NCBI GenBank assembly: GCA_016776525.1
Contig: JADHTD010000111.1
Location: forward strand, 1 to 8,143
Source: Rhodospirillales bacterium
Lineage (GTDB): Bacteria; Pseudomonadota; Alphaproteobacteria; Rhodospirillales; JADHTD01
Direction: 5' to 3'
DNA: 8,143 nt
Part shown: positions 1 to 7,210 of the stretch, piece after piece
Position numbering within the stretch: position 1 is the stretch's first letter
Layout: the number at the start of each line of letters is the position of its first letter
The notes under the pieces: generated by a model
Told to the model about the DNA's origin: nothing
The model's database searches: none
The model's input: the letters and a program-made list of their open reading frames with translations, nothing else
Made by a program: the position numbers and the translations under genes

Positions 1-928
1 CTTCCAGGGGCGCCAGGCCGATGAGATACAGGTTGGTCCGGAATCCTACGAAATCGACGTGCGACTGGCGCTGTCTGACCGCAACAGTCTGGCCGACCTG
101 GAATACTTCACCATCACCTTGCCGGACGGGGCTCAGGCGCCTCTCAACACGGTCGCCAGCCTGCATACGGGGCGTGGCTATGCGCGTATCGCCCGGGTTG
201 GCGGCCAGCGCACGGTGACGCTTCGCGGCGATGTCGATACAGAGGTCGCCAATGTCTCGGAAATTATCGGCGACACCACGAAACGCTTCCTGCCGGACCT
301 TGAAAAGCGCTATCCCGGCATCACCGTCAATCTACAGGGACAGGCCAAGGAAACGGCCAAAACGGGGGATGCCCTCAAACGCAATTTCCTGATCGGCCTG
401 CTGGGCGTTTTCCTCATCCTCAGTTTCCAGTTCCGCAGCTACGTGGAACCGCTGATCGTTATGGTGGCCATTCCCCTGGGCGTCATCGGGGCTGTTTTCG
501 GGCACCTGTTGATGGGCATCGACATGTCGATGCCGTCCATGGTCGGCCTGGCGTCCCTGGCCGGGGTGGTGGTCAACAACTCGATCCTGCTGGTCCGATT
601 CATCAAAATCCGGGTTGCCGAAGGACACTCCATACCGGAGGCCGCCTGCCTGGCCAGCCGTCAGCGTTTTCGTGCCATTTTGCTGACCTCGCTGACGACG
701 GTGATGGGGCTGCTGCCGCTGCTGACGGAAACCAGCCTGCAGGCCCAGGTGATGATCCCGCTGGTCACCAGCCTTGCCTTCGGCCTCTTCGTGGCGACGG
801 TCCTGGTTCTGTTCACGGTACCGGCGCTGTATGTCATTCTCGATGATTTCGGGCTGGCAACGGCGAAAACGGCGGCTGACGAGGACCAGATGGAAGCAGG
901 CGACGCGGACTCCCCGGCCGTTATCTAG
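1..928 (+). CDS. RND-family efflux permease, C-terminal part (5' end outside window)
   Basis: The open frame enters from the left edge (first full codon at base 2) and ends at TAG 926-928, giving 308 visible residues; full RND pumps are about 1000-1050 aa. Visible residues 1 to about 125 are the end of the second periplasmic porter/docking region. They are followed by a membrane block typical of TM8-TM12: FLIGLLGVFLILSFQF, then a loop with RSYVEPL, then GVVVNNSILLV (TM10), LLTSLTTVMGLLPLL (TM11) and LVTSLAFGLFVATVLVL ending in FTVPALYVI (TM12). Such proteins are inner-membrane proton-driven exporters that work with a periplasmic adaptor and an outer-membrane channel. The partners would be upstream, outside the window. 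TM10 has Asn where AcrB-type pumps carry the proton-relay Lys. The substrate cannot be told from this fragment. The short acidic tail after TM12 looks ordinary. The gene converges on accA with a 39-bp gap. Confidence 0.93.
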   Translation, partial: FQGRQADEIQVGPESYEIDVRLALSDRNSLADLEYFTITLPDGAQAPLNTVASLHTGRGYARIARVGGQRTVTLRGDVDTEVANVSEIIGDTTKRFLPDLEKRYPGITVNLQGQAKETAKTGDALKRNFLIGLLGVFLILSFQFRSYVEPLIVMVAIPLGVIGAVFGHLLMGIDMSMPSMVGLASLAGVVVNNSILLVRFIKIRVAEGHSIPEAACLASRQRFRAILLTSLTTVMGLLPLLTETSLQAQVMIPLVTSLAFGLFVATVLVLFTVPALYVILDDFGLATAKTAADEDQMEAGDADSPAVI

Positions 929-967
929 TCTCGGACAACAAAAGTGAAAGAAGGGCCGTGTTCAGCC

Positions 968-1921
968 TTATTCGGCGCGGCCCATGGCAAGGAATTTTTC
1001 CCGGCGTTTGGTCTTGAGAACACCGCCGTCGATACCGGACAACTCTTCCAGAGCCGTTTCCAGGGCGTTGGCGACGGCGGAAATGGCTGCTTCCGCGTTC
1101 CGGTGGGCGCCGCCCAGCGGTTCCGGGATGATATCATCGATAACGCCGAGGGATTTGAGGTCTTCCGCCGTAATCTTGAGGGCTTCGGCGGCGGTGATCT
1201 TGGCGTCTTCGCCGTCCCGCCAGAGGATCGAAGCGCAGCCTTCCGGCGAGATCACCGAATAGATGGAATGTTCCATCATCATCACCGTGTTGCCGGTAGC
1301 CAGCGCAATGGCGCCGCCGGAACCGCCTTCACCGATGATCACCGCAATCAGCGGCACTTTCAGGCTGAGGCAGACTTCGATACTGCGGGCGATGGCTTCC
1401 GACTGGCCGCGGGCTTCGGCATCGACCCCGGGGTAGGCCCCCGGCGTGTCGATAAAAGTTAAAACCGGCAGTTTGAAACGGTCGGCCATGCCCATCAGCC
1501 GCTGTGCCTTGCGGTAACCTTCGGGGCGCGCCATGCCGAAATTATGGATAACCCTGTCTTCCGTATCGGTACCTTTTTCATTGCCGATGACGACGACCGA
1601 GGAACCACGGAAGCGGCCCAGGCCGCCTACGATGGCCCGGTCTTCGGAATAAGCCCGGTCACCGGCCAACGGCGTGAAATCCTCGATCAGGGCGTTCACG
1701 TATTCCAAGGCATGGGGCCGGTCCGGATGGCGGGCAACCTGCGTCTTTTGCCAGGGGGTCAGCTTCGCATAGGTCTGTTGCAGAAGCTTGTCCACCTTGG
1801 ACTGCAGTTTACCGACCTCTTCGGCAATGTTGACCCCGCCGTTATCCGTCAGGTGGCGGAGTTCCTCGATCTTGCCTTCCAACTCGGCGATGGGTTTTTC
1901 GAATTCAAGGAAGTTATGCAT
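968..1921 (-). CDS. accA: Acetyl-CoA carboxylase carboxyltransferase subunit alpha
   Basis: The 317-aa product is close to the usual AccA length (E. coli about 319). With AccD it forms the cytoplasmic alpha2beta2 carboxyltransferase, which moves the carboxyl group from biotin-BCCP to acetyl-CoA to make malonyl-CoA, the committed step of fatty acid synthesis. Visible landmarks: the N-terminal FLEFEKPIAELEGKIEEL helix; ARHPDRPHALEYV (63-75); DTPGAYPGVDAEARGQSEAIA starting at 158; the oxyanion-type glycine motif GEGGSGGAIAL (197-207); and ISPEGCASILW (225-235). No key motif is missing or frameshifted. The ATG at 1921 fits the family N-terminus (MHNFLEFEKPI); the ribosome-binding site is weak (AGAGACAGG just upstream). 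It lies 109 bp downstream of a small membrane-protein gene and may have its own promoter, since a 7-bp-arm palindrome sits in that gap. Family assignment is very secure. Confidence 0.98.
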   Translation of the reverse strand: MHNFLEFEKPIAELEGKIEELRHLTDNGGVNIAEEVGKLQSKVDKLLQQTYAKLTPWQKTQVARHPDRPHALEYVNALIEDFTPLAGDRAYSEDRAIVGGLGRFRGSSVVVIGNEKGTDTEDRVIHNFGMARPEGYRKAQRLMGMADRFKLPVLTFIDTPGAYPGVDAEARGQSEAIARSIEVCLSLKVPLIAVIIGEGGSGGAIALATGNTVMMMEHSIYSVISPEGCASILWRDGEDAKITAAEALKITAEDLKSLGVIDDIIPEPLGGAHRNAEAAISAVANALETALEELSGIDGGVLKTKRREKFLAMGRAE

Positions 1922-1970
1922 GGCCTGTCTCTAGCATACCCGCCCGGTTCCTGACCAACATTTCCTGCAT

Positions 1971-1987
1971 GAAAAAGGTACTTTTTC
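1971..1987. repeat. Inverted repeat upstream of accA
   Basis: GAAAAAG-GTA-CTTTTTC is a perfect 7-bp inverted repeat with a 3-base centre, about 50-66 bp upstream of the accA ATG. It could be a protein-binding site controlling accA or a weak AT-rich hairpin behind the 80-aa gene. It lacks a GC-rich stem, so a classical intrinsic terminator is unlikely. Function is unassigned. Confidence 0.4.
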
Positions 1988-2030
1988 CCTAAACCGTTCC
2001 GATTCCCAAGACGGGCGCCGGGTATACCCC

Positions 2031-2273
2031 TCAGCGGGGAATCCAGGGGGCGTTCTGGTGGTAGAATTGCTCCAACTCCTGGCGCCGGCCCTCGTCGATA
2101 AACAGCCACAGCAGGAACCAGGAGACCAGGGTCAGATAAAACACCGCTTTGACGAACTGCGGCCAGCGGGGGCCCGCCCATTTCACGACGGACGCCCAGA
2201 TCGAGCCATAGCGGCGGCGCAGGGTAAATCCCAGCATCACGACCAGCGCGACAAGGGCTAAGGTTTCTTTCAT
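2031..2273 (-). CDS. Small two-helix membrane protein, unknown function (80 aa)
   Basis: I do not recognise this family. The product has a hydrophobic N-terminal helix (about residues 4-17), a basic, Trp-containing stretch (RRRYGSIWASVVKWAGPRW), a second hydrophobic helix (about 42-59) and a charged, aromatic C-terminal tail (DEGRRQELEQFYHQNAPWIPR). This looks like a small inner-membrane protein with positive charges between the helices. No clear Shine-Dalgarno precedes the ATG at 2273; a TTATAT box lies 6 bp upstream, so a leaderless transcript is possible but unproven. It sits between the 63-aa membrane protein gene and accA on the same strand. Just past its TGA lies a 10-bp palindrome, GGGTATACCC (2020-2029), with no T-run. 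The biased membrane-like composition and the lack of a better competing frame support it being real, but a homology search is needed to confirm it. Confidence 0.6.
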   Translation of the reverse strand: MKETLALVALVVMLGFTLRRRYGSIWASVVKWAGPRWPQFVKAVFYLTLVSWFLLWLFIDEGRRQELEQFYHQNAPWIPR

Positions 2274-2365
2274 CGGTTTATATAAGAGTTGGTCACGTTA
2301 ATCGGAAAAAGGAAGCATCGGTCATAAGTGAAGCGGGCCCGTTTTGGGTACGCCGCCCAGGGGTT

Positions 2366-2557
2366 TCAGGACTTACCGCGCCTTTCCCGTTCATCCCGGA
2401 AACCGTCCGCAAGCGATTGCTTTAAATCGATCAACATCAGGACAACGACAAAAACAACAATAATGACGAACGGAACGGCGCCGATGGATTCGGCCAGCCC
2501 CAGAACAAAAGCAGAGAAGATTCCCGCCGCCAGAAGTCCGCTTATCAGGTTGTCCAT
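2366..2557 (-). CDS. Small two-helix membrane protein, unknown function (63 aa)
   Basis: No known family is recognised. Nearly the whole protein is hydrophobic: helix 1 is about residues 5-21 (ISGLLAAGIFSAFVLGL), helix 2 about 27-43 (AVPFVIIVVFVVVLMLI), with a short turn ESIG between them. A highly charged tail (DLKQSLADGFRDERERRGKS) would lie on one face of the membrane. A plausible ribosome-binding site, AAAGGG, ends 10 bases before the ATG at 2557. The gene starts 70 bp after the amidase stop and is co-directional with it, so it may be the last cistron of the TRAP-amidase transcript or an independent gene. Clear helix-turn-helix membrane topology makes a chance reading frame less likely, but there is no functional evidence. 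Confidence 0.6.
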   Translation of the reverse strand: MDNLISGLLAAGIFSAFVLGLAESIGAVPFVIIVVFVVVLMLIDLKQSLADGFRDERERRGKS

Positions 2558-2601
2558 TTAACCGTTACCCTTTCGCCCATTAACAGCCGATAACCAGACT
2601 G

Positions 2602-2619
2602 TTTGGATATCCGTCCAAA
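2602..2619 (-). repeat. Short hairpin after the amidase gene
   Basis: TTTGGA-TATCCG-TCCAAA forms a perfect 6-bp stem with a 6-base loop, 8 bp beyond the amidase stop codon. No T-tract follows in the minus-strand direction, so it is not a convincing intrinsic terminator. It may protect the 3' end of the amidase message or be incidental. The right arm of a second inverted repeat, AACAG/CTGTT (2582-2603), overlaps it by two bases. Confidence 0.3.
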
Positions 2620-2627
2620 ATCATACA

Positions 2628-3962
2628 TCATTCTTCAAGTTTTTTCAGCATCCAGCGCGCCGTCCTGAACAGGCGGGCGTCGTCACCTTTCTGGGAAACC
2701 AGTTGGGCACCGATGGGCAGGCCGTTTTCCCCCTGCATCACCGGCAGGTTAAGGGCCGGCGTGCCGCACAGGGTCCAGATCGTGCAGAACGTCGGGCTGC
2801 CCGTCGACTCCAGGCCTTTCGGCGCTTCACCGATGGCCGACGGCGTCACGATGGCGTCGTATTCCTCGCAGATCATGTCCAGCATGGCGTTTAAGTCAGC
2901 GGCCCGCTCGACGGCGGCATTATAGTCGGTGGCCAGGACCTGCTGGCCGCGTTCGATCATGTCACAGAGCACGGTGCTCAGCTTGTCCTTGCCGTCCCGG
3001 TATTCCTTGGCGAAATTCTTGGCCAGGTCGGCTTCCATGACCACGCGGAGGGTTTCATGGGCCTCGTCGAAAGCGGTCGGCAGGTCGACAATATCCACAT
3101 GCTCGCCGTTTTCGTTGAGATGATCGATCAGTTCCCGGAAGGCATCCTTGGAGACCACGTCGGCTTCATCCCATACCGGGCTGCGGACGAAAGCCAGATG
3201 CGGATCGACCGGCGGTTCCTCGGCCATAACGCTGAGAATATGCGGGCGGGCCTGCGGCTTCATCACCGGATCGGCGGCGTCATAGGCCATCAGAACTTCG
3301 GCAATCAGGGCCAGGTCTTCAAGGCTTCGGCCATAGACGCCGGGCGTTTCCAGCATCGGCGACTGAGCCAGCACGCCGGTCCGGGAAATACGGCCATGGC
3401 TGGGTTTGAACCCGAAGACACCGCAAAACGACGCCGGGCGGATCATCGAACCGTTGGTCTGGGTGCCGACCGACAACGGTACCATGCCGGCGGCGACAGC
3501 CGCCGCCGAACCGCTGGAGGAACCACCGGGGGTATGTTCCGGATTATGGGGATTGCGGGTCTTGCCGGGTGAAAAGACCGCCATTTCGGTGGTCACCGCC
3601 TTGCCCAGGATGACGGCGCCGGCTTCCCGCAAGAGGGATACCAGCGTCGCATCGGTACTCGGACAACGTCCGCTGTAGAGCACCGTGCCGTTCTCGGTCG
3701 GCATATCGGCGGTATCGATGATGTCTTTGATGGCCACCGGCACGCCGTGCAGCGGGCCGAGCGGGCCGCCCATTTGGCGGTATTCGTCGGCAACGCCGGC
3801 CTGCTGCAGAGCATAAGCCGGGTCCAGATGGGCCCAGGCCTCAATATTGCCGTCAACTTGTTCAATGCGGGCAAGGCAGGCTTCGACCAGTTCCGTCGAG
3901 GTCAGAGAGCCGTCCCGGATGGCCTCGGCGGCATCGACTGCGTTCAAAAGGTTGGCTTGCAT
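2628..3962 (-). CDS. Amidase-signature family hydrolase
   Basis: The 444-aa protein hydrolyses a C-N amide bond, probably in the cytoplasm, since no signal peptide is seen. The amidase-signature Ser-cisSer-Lys triad is intact. Lys79 lies in GVPVAIKDIIDT, the cis-Ser in GGSSSGSAAA (most likely Ser148), and the nucleophile is Ser172 in GTQTNGSMIRPAS; the 24-residue spacing between the two serines matches malonamidase E2 and GatA. The GTQTNGS form, rather than GSDTGGS, and the lack of the GatA-type C-terminal region favour a stand-alone small-molecule amidase over the tRNA amidotransferase subunit GatA. The start at 3962 is supported by AGAGGA a few bases upstream. The gap to the large TRAP permease gene is 22 bp and AT-rich, with a 9-base T-run on the plus strand, indicating one operon. 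The likely role is hydrolysis of an imported amide or of a metabolite derived from it; the substrate is not deducible. Confidence 0.93.
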   Translation of the reverse strand: MQANLLNAVDAAEAIRDGSLTSTELVEACLARIEQVDGNIEAWAHLDPAYALQQAGVADEYRQMGGPLGPLHGVPVAIKDIIDTADMPTENGTVLYSGRCPSTDATLVSLLREAGAVILGKAVTTEMAVFSPGKTRNPHNPEHTPGGSSSGSAAAVAAGMVPLSVGTQTNGSMIRPASFCGVFGFKPSHGRISRTGVLAQSPMLETPGVYGRSLEDLALIAEVLMAYDAADPVMKPQARPHILSVMAEEPPVDPHLAFVRSPVWDEADVVSKDAFRELIDHLNENGEHVDIVDLPTAFDEAHETLRVVMEADLAKNFAKEYRDGKDKLSTVLCDMIERGQQVLATDYNAAVERAADLNAMLDMICEEYDAIVTPSAIGEAPKGLESTGSPTFCTIWTLCGTPALNLPVMQGENGLPIGAQLVSQKGDDARLFRTARWMLKKLEE

Positions 3963-3984
3963 GGCTTCCTCTATTTATTTTTTT

Positions 3985-5343
3985 TTAGCCGCCCACTTTA
4001 CCGAACAGATAGTCCGGAAGCCATAACGCGATGCCCGGGAAATTGTACATCAGGACCATGACCAGGATGACGATCAGCAGGTAGGGCATGATCCCCCGGA
4101 AGATATCGATCAATTGGATATAGGGCGGCGCCACGCCTTTCAGGTAATAGGCGGCCATGGCCATCGGCGGCGTCAGGAATGAGGTTTGCAGGTTGAGCGC
4201 CACCAGCATGCCGAAGAACAACGGATCGACGTTGAAGGTTTCCAGCATGGGCAGGAAGATGGGCACGAAGATGATAATGATCTCGGTCCATTCCAGGGGC
4301 CAGCCGAGCAGGAAGATAATGGTCTGGGCCAGGATCAGGAAGCCGACGGTGCTGAGGTCCAGGGACAGCACCCAGTCCTTGATGATGTCGTGGCCGCCGA
4401 GATACGAGAAAACGGAAGCAAAGGTCCAGGAACCGACAAACAGCCAGCAGACCATGGCCGAGGTCTTCGACGTCAGGAACACCGCTTCTTTCAGGCGCTC
4501 CCAGGTCAGCGAGCGGTAGACCGCGGCCAGCACAAGGCCACCGAAGGCGCCGACACCGGCAGCCTCCGCCGGTGTCGCCAGGCCCAGCAGGATGGCCCCC
4601 AGCACGCTGAGGATCAACACCGCAAGCGGCACGAAAGACGTCAACAGCTGTACAATGATCAGCTGGAAGGACGGGACATCTTCCTCGCGCGGTTTCGGCG
4701 CCAGCGCCGGATTTAACGACGCCCGCCCGATCACGTAGAGCATATAAAATCCGGCCAGGATCAGCCCAGGGAACATGGCCGCCGCATAAAGCCTGAGCGG
4801 CGACAGTTCGGCAATGGCCGAATAAACGATCAGCATGATCGATGGTGGAATGAGAATACCCAGACAGCCACCGGCGCAAATTACACCGGAGGCGAAACGG
4901 TGGTCATAGCCCGCCTTGAGCATGGCCGGGAAGGCCAGCATACCCATCAGGGTGACAACGGCGCCGATAATCCCCGTCGCCGTGGCGAACACGGCACAAG
5001 TGGCCAGCGCCGCCACCGCCATCGATCCCGGCAGGTTGCGGGCCGCCAACTGGATACTGAAAAACAGCCGGTTGACGATGTTGGCCCGCTCAACCACGTA
5101 GCCCATAAACAGGAACAATGGCACGGCCACCAACACGTCGTTGGACATCACCGAGAAGGTGTTTTGCACGAACAGGTCAAAAATCCGGTTGTCAAAAAAC
5201 GTCACCATGCGTTCGGGGTCGTAATAGGCGTAAAAGCCGAAGCCGAGTCCCATGGCGATCAGGGTGAAAGCGATGGGGAAGCCCAGCATGACCATAAAGA
5301 TGAACAGGCCGAGCATGAGAATGGCAATTTGGGGATCGGTCAT
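3985..5343 (-). CDS. dctM: TRAP transporter large permease (DctM-type)
   Basis: The 452-aa, highly hydrophobic protein is the ion-coupled translocation subunit of a tripartite ATP-independent periplasmic transporter in the inner membrane. Visible landmarks: N-terminal helix ILMLGLFIFMVMLGFPIAF; VPLFLFMGYVVERANIV (74-90); ATGIIGAVVTLMGMLAFPAM (122-141); GILIPPSIMLIVYS (162-175); LATPAEAAGVGAFGGLVLA (255-273); and late motifs LGWPLEWTEIIIIFVPIFLP and SFLTPPMAMAAYYLKG. The ATG..VTLMG and LTPPMAM motifs resemble the mannitol/chloroaromatic/2-oxo-acid (FcbT3) class rather than C4-dicarboxylate DctM. This class call is from memory of the families. The start overlaps the dctQ stop as ATGA (5340-5343), with GGAAG 7 bases upstream, indicating translational coupling. 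The gene is followed 22 bp later by the amidase. Confidence 0.96.
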   Translation of the reverse strand: MTDPQIAILMLGLFIFMVMLGFPIAFTLIAMGLGFGFYAYYDPERMVTFFDNRIFDLFVQNTFSVMSNDVLVAVPLFLFMGYVVERANIVNRLFFSIQLAARNLPGSMAVAALATCAVFATATGIIGAVVTLMGMLAFPAMLKAGYDHRFASGVICAGGCLGILIPPSIMLIVYSAIAELSPLRLYAAAMFPGLILAGFYMLYVIGRASLNPALAPKPREEDVPSFQLIIVQLLTSFVPLAVLILSVLGAILLGLATPAEAAGVGAFGGLVLAAVYRSLTWERLKEAVFLTSKTSAMVCWLFVGSWTFASVFSYLGGHDIIKDWVLSLDLSTVGFLILAQTIIFLLGWPLEWTEIIIIFVPIFLPMLETFNVDPLFFGMLVALNLQTSFLTPPMAMAAYYLKGVAPPYIQLIDIFRGIMPYLLIVILVMVLMYNFPGIALWLPDYLFGKVGG

Positions 5344-5927
5344 TTTTCGGCTTCCAGGGCGTTAAGGTCTTCTTGCTCATGCATCAGCATGGTTTCCGTT
5401 TCCTGCACGTCATGCAGCCGCTCCGGCCATTCGCCGGTTTTTATGCAAACAACGCAACGGACCGATTCGGCGATGCCCTGCAAGAGGATGAGAACGCCGG
5501 AGATTGGAATTAATGTTTTAAAGAAATAAATCTGGATACGGGACGGGCTGCTCCAACTGACTTCCTTGTAGAACCAGGAGTCCGAAGCAAAGAAGAAACC
5601 GTAATAGATCAGCGCCAGGGCTCCCGGCGCCAGAAAAATGATATAGAGGATTAGATCGATGGTCGCCTGCTTGCGCCGGCTCATCAGCCGGTAGAGGACG
5701 TCGCCGCGGACATGGGCATCCTGGGAAAGCGCATAAGCCCCCGCCATCATAAACAAAGCGCCGTACATCTGGACGCTCATATCGAAGGCCCAGACGGTCG
5801 GTTTGTTCAGCACATAGCGGACAAAAACCTCATAGCAGGTGGAGAAGGTCAGGATGACGATACACCAGGCAAAGGCCTTTCCCATCCAGGCGCTGAGGCT
5901 ATCGATAAAATGAAGCAGTCGGGTCAT
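5340..5927 (-). CDS. dctQ: TRAP transporter small permease (DctQ-type)
   Basis: The 195-aa membrane protein has about four predicted helices (roughly 14-30, 46-66, 85-110 and 130-148). It forms the membrane complex with the large permease. Family hallmarks are FSTCYEVFVRYVLNKPTVWA near residues 29-48, the MSVQMYGALFMMAGAYAL helix and AHVRGDVLYRLMSRR, typical of the DctQ fold. A polar C-terminal tail rich in Glu (ETETMLMHEQEDLNALEAEK) extends into the cytoplasm. Its stop overlaps the dctM start by 4 bp. Its own ribosome-binding site is weak (AAGAAAT, 6 bases before the ATG), and a GC-rich stem-loop lies in the gap after the binding-protein gene. Both features would keep the permease well below the receptor in amount. 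Confidence 0.94.
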   Translation of the reverse strand: MTRLLHFIDSLSAWMGKAFAWCIVILTFSTCYEVFVRYVLNKPTVWAFDMSVQMYGALFMMAGAYALSQDAHVRGDVLYRLMSRRKQATIDLILYIIFLAPGALALIYYGFFFASDSWFYKEVSWSSPSRIQIYFFKTLIPISGVLILLQGIAESVRCVVCIKTGEWPERLHDVQETETMLMHEQEDLNALEAEK

Positions 5928-5961
5928 ATCAATATTTCTTAAACGGTGGTTTTAAGGAACC

Positions 5962-5987
5962 GGGGCGACGCCGGTAAGCGCCGCCCC
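5962..5987 (-). ncRNA. Intercistronic stem-loop between dctP and dctQ
   Basis: Read as minus-strand RNA, this folds as GGGGCGGCGC-loop(UUACCG)-GCGUCGCCCC: a 10-bp stem with one G-U pair and a 6-base loop. On the plus strand the same position is an A/C mismatch, so full pairing occurs only in the operon transcript. No U-tract follows, so it is more likely an mRNA-stabilising or partial attenuation element than a full terminator. It lies just after the dctP stop, where TRAP operons often need more binding protein than permease. This is an RNA element within the operon message, not a separate RNA gene. Confidence 0.6.
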
Positions 5988-6025
5988 TGCCCGTTTCGAG
6001 TCATAAACCCTTAAAAGCCAATGGC

Positions 6026-7210
6026 TTAGAGTTTACCGAAATAATGCTCGTAAGCGCCCTGGTAATTCGGGGCGTTGTTCAAGGCATAAGCGCCATGACG
6101 CTGAGCCCAGGCTTTCTGGGACTCGACAACCCTCTTGAAGAAGGGGTCTTTGGCGTTAAAGCGCTCGATAACAATATCCCACGCCTTGAGCTGGTCTGCC
6201 ATGACGCTGTCCGGCGTCCGGTAGACGTTGACGCCATGGTCCTTCTTCAATTTGACCAGATCCTGGGAGTAGCGTTCCATCGCCTTCCAGGCCATGTCGG
6301 AGGAAGCGGCTTCGGAAGCATATTCCAAGATCGCCTGGTGTTCCTTGGCCAGTCCGTCGTACTTGGTCTTGTTGAAGATGATTTCGAAGCTTTCCTGCGA
6401 CTGGTGGAAACTGGCCAGATGATAATGCTTGGAAACGTCCTGCATACCGAAGTCTTTATCCGAGGTCGGATTGTTGAACTCGGCAGCATCGATCAGGCCA
6501 CTCTTCATAGCCGGCTGGATTTCGCCACCCGGCAACTGCACGACCGACATGCCCATTTCCTGAAGGACGTCGGCAGCCAGACCAACGGTCCGGTACTTCA
6601 GACCCTTCATCTGGGACGAGTCCTTGATCTGCTCCTTAAACCAGCCAAGCGGCTGCGCCGGCATCGGGCCGGAGAAGAAGCCGACCAGGTCCAGTTTCAG
6701 CTTGTCGTGCATCAATTCATAGTAGAGGGCCTTACCGCCACCGTACTGAATCCAACCCATCAGTTCATTGGCCGACCAACCGAAGCAGGGGCCGGTGCCG
6801 AACAGGGACGCCACCGGGCTCTTCGAGTACCAGTAAGCGGTCACCATGTGGGCGCCGTCGAGAACACCCTTATGGACGGCGGTCTGCATTTCGGCTGTTT
6901 TCACAACAGCGCCGACGCCGAGCATATCGACTTTCAAGGTGCCGCCAGACATTTCGTTAACGCGTTTAACGTAATCCTTGGCGAATTCAAGGAAGATACC
7001 ACCGCCCCAGGCCGCCTGGACCTTAAGGACCTTGGTTTCCTTTTTCATGACTGCGGGAGCAGCCGGTTTTTTCTCAGCTTTCTTTTCTTCACCGCAAGCG
7101 GCAAGAGCCAGGGCGCCTGCCCCGACAACGGCGCCGGCTTGCAGGAATTTACGCCGCGATTTCTTGTCCGATACCGGAGCGTCTTTCCCAGTTTTATCTG
7201 TAGTCTTCAT
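6026..7210 (-). CDS. dctP: TRAP substrate-binding protein, Tat-type lipoprotein
   Basis: The 394-aa extracytoplasmic receptor delivers its ligand to the DctQM permease. The N-terminus holds a twin-arginine motif (SRRKFLQ, Arg19-Arg20), a hydrophobic stretch and a lipobox LALAAC with Cys39, followed by a Lys/Ala/Pro/Glu linker (about 40-62). This suggests Tat export and lipid anchoring. The mature domain shows DctP-family features: GLKYRTVGLAADVLQEMG with the conserved ligand-carboxylate Arg at 207; VVQLPGGEIQPAMKSGLIDA; then AAEFNNPTSDKDFG, where TakP-like proteins place metal and ligand contacts (Glu244-Phe245). This is closest to the TakP/FcbT1 class (2-oxo acids, chloroaromatic acids), by memory. 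I chose the ATG at 7210, not the upstream in-frame TTG (7243) or ATG (7234), because a strong AGGGAGG lies 9 bases before it. A small AAGCCA/TGGCTT inverted repeat spans the stop codon (6015-6027). Confidence 0.93.
   Translation of the reverse strand: MKTTDKTGKDAPVSDKKSRRKFLQAGAVVGAGALALAACGEEKKAEKKPAAPAVMKKETKVLKVQAAWGGGIFLEFAKDYVKRVNEMSGGTLKVDMLGVGAVVKTAEMQTAVHKGVLDGAHMVTAYWYSKSPVASLFGTGPCFGWSANELMGWIQYGGGKALYYELMHDKLKLDLVGFFSGPMPAQPLGWFKEQIKDSSQMKGLKYRTVGLAADVLQEMGMSVVQLPGGEIQPAMKSGLIDAAEFNNPTSDKDFGMQDVSKHYHLASFHQSQESFEIIFNKTKYDGLAKEHQAILEYASEAASSDMAWKAMERYSQDLVKLKKDHGVNVYRTPDSVMADQLKAWDIVIERFNAKDPFFKRVVESQKAWAQRHGAYALNNAPNYQGAYEHYFGKL

Noticed and set aside
953..983. GGGCCG/CGGCCC inverted repeat at the RND-accA convergent junction as a shared terminator
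   Set aside because: The loop is 19 bases, there is no T-tract on either strand, and the right arm lies inside accA.
944..1462. Open frame (172 codons) antisense to accA
   Set aside because: Its composition is that of a complement of accA, with no recognisable domain; accA is secure on the other strand.
3969..3986. T-run between the large permease and amidase genes as a terminator
   Set aside because: In the direction of transcription it reads as an A-run with no GC-rich stem before it, so it does not form an intrinsic terminator.
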